Program-made: the position numbers and the translations under genes
Part shown: positions 1-8,200 of the stretch, piece by piece
Position numbering within the stretch: the stretch's first letter is position 1
How the letters are laid out: the number at the start of each line of letters is the position of its first letter
Notes under the pieces: generated by a model
Told to the model about the DNA's origin: nothing
Database searches by the model: none
The model's input: only the letters and a program-made list of their open reading frames with translations
Source of the DNA: a virus
DNA: 21,471 nt
Direction: 5' to 3' (one strand)
Virus record (IMG/VR): IMGVR_UViG_3300020172_005677
Location: 1 to 21,471 of that record

Positions 1-195
1 AGCACACACAACAATCCTGGTGAAAGCTATGGCAACATCATGAAAAGAGTGCCACAGCATGAACCTTGGTCACAGCATGAGAATTTAAATCCAACCAGAG
101 TCAGCACAGGCAAGACAGATGCCAATACCATTGAACCTATTGAAGGCACTGAACTGTCCAGCATACCTGACACATTTAACAAGAGCATCATATGA
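1..195 (+). CDS. C-terminal end of a putative tail-lysozyme/baseplate hub protein (5' truncated by the window)
   Basis: The frame is open from base 1 and ends at TGA 193-195, giving the last 64 residues of a protein whose start lies outside the window. The visible part is polar and low in hydrophobic residues. It contains RVPQHEPWSQHENLNP, a His/Pro/Trp-rich signature that I recall from the C-terminal ends of tail-associated lysozyme, hub or spike proteins of marine myoviruses. That recollection is not verified. Position agrees: a gene-5-like spike/lysozyme would suitably precede the PAAR tip protein at 918. The stop overlaps the next start (ATGA, 192-195), so the two genes are probably translationally coupled. 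No catalytic domain is visible here, so enzymatic function cannot be judged. It could also be another hub or spike component. Confidence 0.5.
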   Translation, partial: STHNNPGESYGNIMKRVPQHEPWSQHENLNPTRVSTGKTDANTIEPIEGTELSSIPDTFNKSII

Positions 196-902
196 TAATA
201 CCAGAAGCACTTACTTCCAGTCTGGACTCCATGAAGGAGCAAGCCAAAGATCTCACACTCACAGCAGGCAGTGCCTGCGACCTCATGGGCACCTTGGGAG
301 CCACAGTGGGGGGTGATGCAATACAATTGGCCAAAGACGCTGAGGCAGCGGTGCAGGCACAAATTCCCAAACTGATGGCAGTGGCTGGTGACATGAGCAA
401 TCTTTTGACCGGTGACATAGAATTGCCTGAACTGGGATCGGTCAATCTTGGATCGCTGTTGGACAGTATTGATGTGTCTACTTTAGATCCAGGTGCGTTG
501 GATGACCTCACAGAAGCGTTAAGTACATTTGAAGGCGTAGCCAGCAGTGCAGTCAGCACTATCACTGCATCAGTGGGAGGCATTGAATCCTCTTTGGACA
601 GTTTGAAACCGTTGTTGGTGCAGTCGGTCAACATCACCAGCGCTTGTGGTTGCGCAGGAGTCACAGACACAGTGGCAGGATTGCCAGAAGACATCACAGC
701 CCTAGTGCCTGAGTTAGAGAGCATACTATCCAAAGCAGCAGGTGAAGGCATACCCAATCTAGAAGCAGCAGCCAGCACAGCTCTCAATCAAGTGAAGGCA
801 GCTGGTGAATCAGCTGGAGCAGCATTCTTAGCTCAAAAAAATTCCATGCTGTCAGCAGCCACTGATATGATCGAAGATATTAATAAAATTTTTTATCCAT
901 AA
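192..902 (+). CDS. Acidic Ala/Ser/Leu-rich helical protein, unknown function, likely virion-associated
   Basis: This 236-residue protein is not recognised. It is rich in Ala, Ser, Leu, Asp and Glu, poor in aromatics, and carries few basic residues. Most of its length reads as amphipathic helix with small-residue spacing. A Gly/Leu-rich stretch around residues 73-92 and a CGC motif near residue 152 break the pattern. The C-terminal third (about 175-230) is Ala-rich helix ending in an IFYP tail. No signal peptide or clear transmembrane segment is seen. The start at 192 is favoured by the ATGA overlap with the previous stop. A long frame on the opposite strand (188-787) mirrors this gene and is taken as its shadow. 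Its place between a putative spike/lysozyme gene and the PAAR gene suggests a spike- or hub-associated structural or chaperone role, by location only. Confidence 0.75.
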   Translation: MIIPEALTSSLDSMKEQAKDLTLTAGSACDLMGTLGATVGGDAIQLAKDAEAAVQAQIPKLMAVAGDMSNLLTGDIELPELGSVNLGSLLDSIDVSTLDPGALDDLTEALSTFEGVASSAVSTITASVGGIESSLDSLKPLLVQSVNITSACGCAGVTDTVAGLPEDITALVPELESILSKAAGEGIPNLEAAASTALNQVKAAGESAGAAFLAQKNSMLSAATDMIEDINKIFYP

Positions 903-917
903 ACCTAAATTTAAATT

Positions 918-1226
918 ATGAGCATCAGAGGATTAGCAAGATTGGGAGACAAAACAGAAGGTACCTGTGACATACACGGTGATCAGTCTGGAGAAATCAT
1001 TTCATCGTCACAGAATGTGATAGGCAATCAACAGAGAGGATATGCCAGACTGGGAGATGAAGTGCGTGCTGATTGTGGACACACCAGCAAGATAGTCACT
1101 GCTTCTGCCAAAGTGTTGATCAACGGCAAGGCACAGCTGGTGGCAAGATTGGGAGATCAAGTGAATGGAGACAATTATGAGGCAAAAATTGTTTCTGTGT
1201 CCAGCAAAATTTTCATAGGAGGATAG
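918..1226 (+). CDS. PAAR-repeat spike-tip protein (T4 gp5.4-like role)
   Basis: This 102-residue protein has three copies of an ARLGD-type PAAR repeat, starting near residues 7, 43 and 76. The repeats are joined by Gly-rich beta segments and end in IFIGG. PAAR proteins fold into small cones that cap the trimeric spike of phage tails and type VI secretion systems and bind zinc near the tip. Candidate ligands here are Cys17/His20 in repeat one and Cys53/His55 in repeat two; repeat three has neither Cys nor His. The length is normal for a stand-alone PAAR protein and no C-terminal effector extension is present. It sits 15 bp after the helical protein and 15 bp before the gp25-like gene. No Shine-Dalgarno sequence is seen in its AT-rich leader (903-917). 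Confidence 0.9.
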   Translation: MSIRGLARLGDKTEGTCDIHGDQSGEIISSSQNVIGNQQRGYARLGDEVRADCGHTSKIVTASAKVLINGKAQLVARLGDQVNGDNYEAKIVSVSSKIFIGG

Positions 1227-1241
1227 CACATAAATATTCAT

Positions 1242-1685
1242 ATGAGCAGCAAAGAAAAAAAATTATACAAAGACATCACGGTGAAATCAAAGATCATCAG
1301 TGCTGCCCTGGGTCCTAGATCATACAGAGGTATCAGCACAGTGAATCCTGATGCCAACAGTTTCAATCTGTATGACATAGCACTGATCAAACAGGATCTG
1401 ATCAATCATTTACACATTCGTCAGGGAGAAAAATTAGAAAATCCTGAATTTGGTACCATCATATGGGACGCACTGTTTGAACCATTAACAGAAAGCATGA
1501 AAACAGCAATAATTGACAATGTCACCCAAATCATCAACTATGACCCCAGAGTTCAGGTCAATAACGTGGTTGTGGAGTCCTATGAAAGCGGAATCCAGAT
1601 TGAATGTGCGTTAACTTATCTGACCTACAACATATCTGAAAGTTTGCGTTTAAAATTCGATGAAAATCTTGGATTAATCAACTAG
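1242..1685 (+). CDS. 25: Baseplate wedge protein, gp25/TssE family
   Basis: This 147-residue protein belongs to the gp25-like family (T4 gp25 is 132 residues). The family sits in the inner wedge, contacts gp6, and helps start sheath assembly at the baseplate; TssE is its type VI secretion counterpart. The diagnostic part runs from about residue 42 to 112: a helix with DIALIKQDLINHLHIRQGE, the turn NPEFGTIIWDALFEP, then a helix leading to YDPRV at 100-104. That DPR matches the position of the family's EPR core motif, with Asp for Glu. A beta segment with VVVES follows. The first 40 residues are a basic extension. The AGGAGG at 1217-1222 lies inside the PAAR stop region, about 19 nt from the ATG, farther than usual. 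The gene is followed by a 58-bp gap and gp6. Confidence 0.92.
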   Translation: MSSKEKKLYKDITVKSKIISAALGPRSYRGISTVNPDANSFNLYDIALIKQDLINHLHIRQGEKLENPEFGTIIWDALFEPLTESMKTAIIDNVTQIINYDPRVQVNNVVVESYESGIQIECALTYLTYNISESLRLKFDENLGLIN

Positions 1686-1721
1686 AATTAACTGCTCAGT
1701 TTATCATTTAAAATAAATAAG

Positions 1722-1729
1722 TATAAATT
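1722..1729 (+). promoter_or_regulatory. Possible T4-type late-promoter element before gp6
   Basis: TATAAATT matches the T4 late-promoter consensus TATAAATA at 7 of 8 positions. It lies in the largest intergenic gap of the window (1686-1743, AT-rich). It sits close to the ribosome-binding sequence, so a transcript from it would have a very short leader. That weakens the call. Confidence 0.3.
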
Positions 1730-1731
1730 TT

Positions 1732-1738
1732 AAAGGAA
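1732..1738 (+). promoter_or_regulatory. Shine-Dalgarno sequence of gp6
   Basis: AAAGGAA ends 5 nt before the ATG at 1744. It is the only well-placed ribosome-binding sequence in the window and fixes the gp6 start. Confidence 0.7.
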
Positions 1739-1743
1739 CAAGC

Positions 1744-4700
1744 ATGTCATCCACAGATAGACTCAATAGGTTAATTTTGGCAGAGGATTGGAAAAAAATC
1801 TATCAGAGCTTTAGAAACGCTGATTTTCAAAGTTATGACTTTGACAACCTACGCAGATCCATGATCAACTATCTGCGTCAAAACTACCCCGAAGACTTCA
1901 ACGATTATTTAGAAAGCAGCGAGTACTTGGCACTGATTGACCTTATCGCTTTCTTGGGCCAAAACATTGCTTTTAGAATTGACTTAAATGCCAGAGAAAA
2001 TTTCATAGAACTGGCAGAACGCAGAGAATCAGTGCTGCGTCTTGCAAGACTGTTGAGCTACAACGCCAAGCGTAATCAGTGTGCCAATGGCTTGTTAAAA
2101 ATAGATTCCATATCTACCACCGAAGAAATAATTGACAGCAACAACATAAATCTCAGCAATCAAACCATCATATGGAATGATCCCAGCAACGAGGATTGGT
2201 ATGAACAATTTGTAAAAATTATGAATACGCTGTTGCCGGTCAACACAAAAATAGGTCGACCCAATAAAAAAGACACAGTGAACAATTTGCCAGTCGAGCT
2301 GTATCAGTGTAATTCAGCTTTACAACAGGTTCCGATATTTGGATTTAACAAAAGTATAGATGGAAGAAATCTAACTTTCGAAATAGTCAGCGTGGATATA
2401 AATGATGGAGAACTACAAGAATTAGCACCGTTGCCCACAAACAAACTAACTTTCATCTACAAAGAAGATGGCAAGGGCAGTGCCAGCAGCAACACTGGAT
2501 TTTTTTTCCATTTTAGACAAGGCACTCTGCAACAAGGCACATTCAACGTGGATCTATCAGTGCCGAATCAGATAGTGTCAATAGATGCTGTGAACATCAA
2601 CCAGACAGACGTCTGGCTCTATGCATTGGACAATGATCAAAACGAAACTGAATTGTGGACCAAAGTGAGTGCTACCGAAGGCAACAATGTGATCTACAAC
2701 AGCACTGCGAAATCTATCAGAAATATCTACAGCGTGATCACCAAGACCGAAGACAGAATCAATCTTCAATTTGCTGACGGCACATTTGGAAACGTGCCCA
2801 AAGGTGCGTTTAAAATTTATTACAGAACCAGCGACAATACATCATTTAAAATTGTGCCCGCGGACATGTCCAACATAACAATCACTGTGCCTTATATCAG
2901 TGTGACAGGCAAAAGTGAAGTGCTCACGGTGAATATGTCACTGCAGTACACAGTGGACAATGCCAGCAGCAATGAAACTACTGAGTCTATCAAAACCAAC
3001 GCTCCTTCTATTTTCTACACACAGAACAGAATGATCACAGGAGAGGATTACAATGTAGCTCCATTGGCTGTGAATCAAGAAATAATAAAAGTGAAAGCAG
3101 TGAACAGGATCAGCAGCGGGGTATCAAGATATTTAGATTTATTAGATGCCACAGGCAAATACAGCAGCACCAATCTGTATGGCAATGATGGAGTAATTTA
3201 CAGAGAAATATTAACGGATACTATAAATTTCAGTTATGTGAGTCGAACTGACATCGAGGGAGTAATCAACAACAACATCGAACCTATCTTAGCTGAACCA
3301 AAATTATTTAATTTTTATCTGAATAATTTTAACAAGATATTGGTCACCGACGTGGTGGCGACCTGGAATCAATCAACCAGATTCACCAACATAAGCACAG
3401 GCCGTCTGACCGATGAAAATAGTAATGTAATGCCTGTGGCTGGATTTACTGCCAGTGTGTTAAAAAATTTGCAAATTGGAGCAAAATTAAAATTTACGCC
3501 ACCTGTAGGACAATTTTTTACTAATGATAACAAATTAACCAGCAGTGTCAATGAAGCTGGAGACAACAGCACTGTGCGATGGGCTACGGTCGCTAGAATA
3601 ATCGATGACGGCACAGTGATACAAAACGATGACTCAGGACCTATAATTTTCAATGATGTGATTCCTACTGGAGCAATACTGACTCAAATAATCCCAAAAT
3701 TCACTACAAATCTATCGCAAGATATCAAATTACGCATGTTGGATGAAATATTTGCCAATAATATTTTTGGATTGAGATATGACAGCACAGTGCAAGACTG
3801 GGAAATCATTGGTGAAAACGATCTCAATCTTTATGCAGATTTCAGCATAGGCAAAACAGGTGATATCAGCAATCAGCAGTTAGATGCCAGTTGGTTGTTG
3901 TTGTTTACCACAGACACAGAATTATACACAGTGACCTATAGGGGCATACGATACGTGTTTGAAAGTGACAAAGAAATACGTTTTTATTATGAAAGCACAG
4001 ACAAAAATTTTAATAACACAACAGGGAGAATCATTAAAGACAAGATTTCCGTGTTAAATATCAACACTCAACCTGCGCCATCGACCAGTGCGCTTAAACA
4101 AAATATTGATTGGCAAGTGGTTGCAGAATACAGAGATGCTGCCGGCTACGTGGACAGCAAAAAAATTGAGATTACGTTTTTTGATTCGGATGATGACGGG
4201 ATAATGGATCAACCAGACTCGTTTGATCTTCTTATACCTCAAAGCACTGATACCACCATAGATTATAAAAAATATATCTATCAGAAAAAAATCACTAGTG
4301 CAGATGGTGTGGAAGATTATCGATATGTCAATGCCTTGGCTGAAAACATAGTGCCAAAGATAAGCGTGGCTGCAATAGGATCACTGCATCAGTACACTGA
4401 AACAATCACATTTTATATTGTGCCTTTGAATGTCTTTAAAACATTGAATGTTTCCACAATGACTTTAGAAAATAACACAAATTACAAAGCATTTGTTGGT
4501 AGAAGTGATTTGAAATTTCAATATCTGCACAGTGCCAATCTAACCAATAGAATTGATCCCAGCATCACCAACATAATAGACATATACATGCTGACCAGAA
4601 CATATGATAATAATTTTAGATCATATCTAGACGGAAATATAAACAGCAAGCCTTTGACAATGAGTTCTGATGAAATGTATCTAAATTTTGGAAAAGACAT

Positions 4701-5223
4701 AAATCTTATCAAATCAATCAGCGATGAAGTAATTTATCACCCAGTCAAATACAAGATTTTATTCGGAGATAAAGCAGACACTAAATTTCAGGCAACCTTC
4801 AAGGTGGTAAAAAATGCCAACGAAGTGGTAAACAACGATGACATAAAAGTGCGAGTCATACAGGCTATCAATCAATATTTTGCCCTTGAGAATTGGGATT
4901 TTGGTGATGTGTTTTATTTTTCAGAACTTAGTGCCTATGTAATGAATCAACTGGCTCCTGACATTGTTATTTTCGTGATTGTACCTGCGCAGAGCACTCA
5001 AGCCTTTGGTAGTTTATTTGAAATTAAATCTGAAAGCGACGAAATTTTTATAAGTGGTGCAACAGTGAACGACGTTGAAATAATTGATGCAGTCACAGCC
5101 TCAAGACTTAAAGCAAGTGGCACTGTGGTAACATCTACATCCACTCTAAACGTGGGCGTTACCAGTGCTGCTGCAGGCAGTATTTCATCAAGCAGTGGAG
5201 ACGGTAGTTACTCTTATCCTTAA
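1744..5223 (+). CDS. 6: Baseplate wedge protein gp6 (enlarged)
   Basis: This 1159-residue protein is a homologue of T4 gp6, which forms the continuous ring of the inner baseplate and dimerises around gp25 and gp7 in the wedge. The N-terminal block at about residues 36-115 is characteristic: LRQNYPEDFNDYLESSEYL, then IAFLGQNIAFRIDLNAREN, then a helix ending LLSYNAKRNQ. The middle (about 120-900) is mostly beta-strand, without recognisable catalytic motifs. The C-terminal block at about 1030-1110 is typical of phage gp6: FALENWDFGDVFYFSELSAY followed by IVIFVIVPAQS and LFEIKSESDEIF. The last 30 residues are a Ser/Gly-rich tail. T4 gp6 has 660 residues, so this protein has several hundred extra, chiefly in the middle. 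The start follows a clear Shine-Dalgarno sequence. The giant gene begins 15 bp after its stop. Confidence 0.92.
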   Translation: MSSTDRLNRLILAEDWKKIYQSFRNADFQSYDFDNLRRSMINYLRQNYPEDFNDYLESSEYLALIDLIAFLGQNIAFRIDLNARENFIELAERRESVLRLARLLSYNAKRNQCANGLLKIDSISTTEEIIDSNNINLSNQTIIWNDPSNEDWYEQFVKIMNTLLPVNTKIGRPNKKDTVNNLPVELYQCNSALQQVPIFGFNKSIDGRNLTFEIVSVDINDGELQELAPLPTNKLTFIYKEDGKGSASSNTGFFFHFRQGTLQQGTFNVDLSVPNQIVSIDAVNINQTDVWLYALDNDQNETELWTKVSATEGNNVIYNSTAKSIRNIYSVITKTEDRINLQFADGTFGNVPKGAFKIYYRTSDNTSFKIVPADMSNITITVPYISVTGKSEVLTVNMSLQYTVDNASSNETTESIKTNAPSIFYTQNRMITGEDYNVAPLAVNQEIIKVKAVNRISSGVSRYLDLLDATGKYSSTNLYGNDGVIYREILTDTINFSYVSRTDIEGVINNNIEPILAEPKLFNFYLNNFNKILVTDVVATWNQSTRFTNISTGRLTDENSNVMPVAGFTASVLKNLQIGAKLKFTPPVGQFFTNDNKLTSSVNEAGDNSTVRWATVARIIDDGTVIQNDDSGPIIFNDVIPTGAILTQIIPKFTTNLSQDIKLRMLDEIFANNIFGLRYDSTVQDWEIIGENDLNLYADFSIGKTGDISNQQLDASWLLLFTTDTELYTVTYRGIRYVFESDKEIRFYYESTDKNFNNTTGRIIKDKISVLNINTQPAPSTSALKQNIDWQVVAEYRDAAGYVDSKKIEITFFDSDDDGIMDQPDSFDLLIPQSTDTTIDYKKYIYQKKITSADGVEDYRYVNALAENIVPKISVAAIGSLHQYTETITFYIVPLNVFKTLNVSTMTLENNTNYKAFVGRSDLKFQYLHSANLTNRIDPSITNIIDIYMLTRTYDNNFRSYLDGNINSKPLTMSSDEMYLNFGKDINLIKSISDEVIYHPVKYKILFGDKADTKFQATFKVVKNANEVVNNDDIKVRVIQAINQYFALENWDFGDVFYFSELSAYVMNQLAPDIVIFVIVPAQSTQAFGSLFEIKSESDEIFISGATVNDVEIIDAVTASRLKASGTVVTSTSTLNVGVTSAAAGSISSSSGDGSYSYP

Positions 5224-5238
5224 AATAAAAACAAAGTT

Positions 5239-8200
5239 ATGGCATACGATAACGATCAAAACGAACCAAATCTTCCTTCAGGTAATGAAACCAAACAGGA
5301 AAGAAATGCAGCGGACTTACTGCCACGATATTTCCGCACAGCCGTAAATAAAAAATTTTTATACAGCACAGTAGATCAATTGTTGTCTCCAGGCACGGTG
5401 GAAAAAATCAGTGCCTTTTACGGCAGGAAAACAGCAAAATCATTCAGTGCGGAAGACAACTACATTAATGAAATAAGTGCTGATAGACAGAATTATCAGT
5501 TTGAGCCCGTGGTGGTCAGAAAGGATAATCTAGGAAACATAACTTTCACTAAAGATTATATTGACTATATTAATCAATTGAAAATATTAGGAGGTAACAC
5601 TTCAAATCACAGCACACTCAATTCACAAGAATATTACAGTTGGAATTCCAACATTGATTGGGATAAATTTGTAAATTTTAGAGAATATTATTGGTTGCCG
5701 GAAGGCCCTGAGATCATCTCGATTACAGGTCAGCAGCAGCAATTGAACAGTCAATACACAGTGAAGCTGGCAGACAATCTGGACAACTATGCCTATGTGC
5801 TGACTCCGGATGGATTGACACAAAATCCAACCATTACTTTGTACAGAGGAGTTACATATCAGTTCAGCATTGATACTCCTGGTATGCCTTTCACCATTAA
5901 GACTGCTAGAACTTTAGATTTAGACAACATCTACGATGATGGCGTGGCATCTATTCCTGATGTGGACAAACAATTTGTGGAAAAAGGAACAGTGACATTC
6001 ACAGTAAATTATAACACTCCAGACACTTTGTATTATGTTTCGCAAAACGATATCAATGCTTATGGATTAATAAAAATTGCCGACATTGAAGAAAACACAA
6101 CAATAGATGTGGAAAAAGAAATTATTGGCAAGAAGACATACACACTGCAGAATGGCACTAAATTGTCCAATGGGATGAAAATTAATTTCAAAGGAGTTGT
6201 CACTCCTGTAAAATACGCCACAGATGAATGGTATGTGGAGGGAGTGGGATCTGCAATAGTGCTTATTAAAGAAAGAGATCTGCTATCTCCCAATGATCTA
6301 GCAGATGAAACAATTGAAGCTTTTGATGCAGAAAATTTCGACGAGACTGCTTTTGAAATCGATAACCCAGACAGAGAATTGAAAGATTACATAGTAATCA
6401 AAAAAAATTCGCCTGATTTAAATCCTTGGACTAGGTCCAACAAGTGGGTGCACAAATCAGTGTTGCAAGCCTCAGCAATCAACAACAACAATGTATTGGA
6501 CAGCAATGAGATAAACAGGGCCAAGCGACCAATCATCGAATTTGATGCAGGTTTAAAATTATTTAATTTTGGAACCAAAGCCAAACAATATGTGGATGTG
6601 GTAGACACATTTACCAAAGACGTGTTTTCCAATATAGAAGGAGCCACAGGATATAATATTGATGGAGTAAATCTGGTCCAAGACATGAGAATATTAGTGA
6701 CTGCTGACACAGACACATTGGTGAAGAACAGAATATACCAAGTAAACATCATAAACTTTGGTGGAGATGGTGACCCAACCAACAAACAAATTTCATTGCT
6801 TGACACAGACGATGGTGCTCCACAGACAGGCGACGTGGTATTGGTTGCCAGTGGCACAGTGAACCAAGGTAGGATGTATCACTACGATGGCAACAGTTGG
6901 AAAATTGCTCAGTCCAAAACAAAAATTAATGAAAGTCCATTGTTTGACTTGTGTGACAGTGAAGGCACGAGTTATAGCGATCCTGTAAAATATTTAGGCA
7001 ACAATTTTTTAGGTAACAAAATTTTTAATTATAGGGAAGGCGTTGGCACTGCTGATGTTGAACTAGGATTCCCACTGGCATATAGAAATTTCAACAATGT
7101 TGGAGATATACTTTTTGATTTTCCACTAGTCACTGAATCGTTCACATATCAATCTGGTGAAGATGTGTTATCTATCAACACTGATGTGGGATATTTAAAA
7201 AAATACAGCGATCGCACCACTTTTACCAGTGTGTCCGGCTGGACCAAGGCACACAGTGTCAGCAAACAAATGGTGGTCAGACAATACACTGCTGCTGAAC
7301 AAGTGAATGACTTTGCTGTGGATGTTTACAAAAACAGTGCACTGTTGAATGATTTAATTCTAAAAGTTTACGTGGATAATAAATTACTGTTGGATTCCAC
7401 GTCAGCTCAGCTGAATACTTTCCCTTTGAACAAAAATTATTTCGTAACCAATGCAGCATCTGAAACCTATGTGTTTTCAGGAGATGCTATAGGAAATAAC
7501 ATTACTATCAATGCCACAGTGGGTGACACTCTTACATTTAATGTCAGCGCAAACGGGCATCCGTTTATTTTAAAAAGTGTGGCGGGCGCGGGACTCAGCA
7601 ACGCTTTGAGCACAGGAGTAACAAACAACGGCTCGCAGACTGGCACAGTGACCTGGAACACCACAGGCTATGCATCGGGAATCTACTACTACAACTGTCA
7701 ATACCACACATCCATGCAAGGGCAAATTGTGCTCACGGCTGCTGGTATCAATAGGAGCGAATATCAAACAGTGGACATTAATAAAGTATTGCACGTGAGA
7801 TTGAACAATGATCTGAGTGCAGGACAGTCTATTATCTTGAAAAGCCACAGTGCTGCTGCCAAGTCAGATCAAGGACATTATGAAATTCCAATCAATCTTG
7901 AAAGTAATCCTTTCAATGAAAAACTAGAAAATTTCACATTTGGAGAAGTTTCCAATCACGTGGAAAGCATCGTGGCACAATTGGACAATTTCATAGGCGA
8001 TAATCCAGGATCTAACAATCTAAGAGACATAGGCAACTTGTCTACTTTTGGAACAAAATTTGTGCAGCACAGCGGTCCATTAAACATTGCATTATACCAC
8101 CTTCTAAACAAAGAAATAAATGTAATCAAAGCTGTGAGATATGCACAAAAAGAATACGACAAATTTAAAAAAACTTTTTTACAAACTGCTGAAACAAGCA

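Noticed and set aside
188-787. 199-residue frame on the minus strand
   Set aside because: It lies wholly opposite the 192-902 gene, has no ribosome-binding sequence, and all neighbours are on the plus strand. The Ala/Ser/Leu codons of the real gene produce it.
1229-1236. CATAAATA as a late promoter for the gp25-like gene
   Set aside because: It matches TATAAATA at 7 of 8 positions but ends only 5 nt before the ATG, so a transcript started from it would begin at or after the start codon.
1252-1262. A-runs (also near 834 and 6400) as programmed frameshift sites
   Set aside because: Each lies within an uninterrupted gene, and no overlapping frame would give a sensible extended product.
6387-6857. 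156-residue frame on the minus strand
   Set aside because: It lies opposite conserved virion sequence of the giant gene, and its translation is Ser/Thr/Leu-rich without recognisable motifs.
7462-7740. The cupredoxin as a separate host-derived gene (plastocyanin-type auxiliary gene)
   Set aside because: There is no start, stop or signal peptide around it. It is in frame with virion sequence on both sides.
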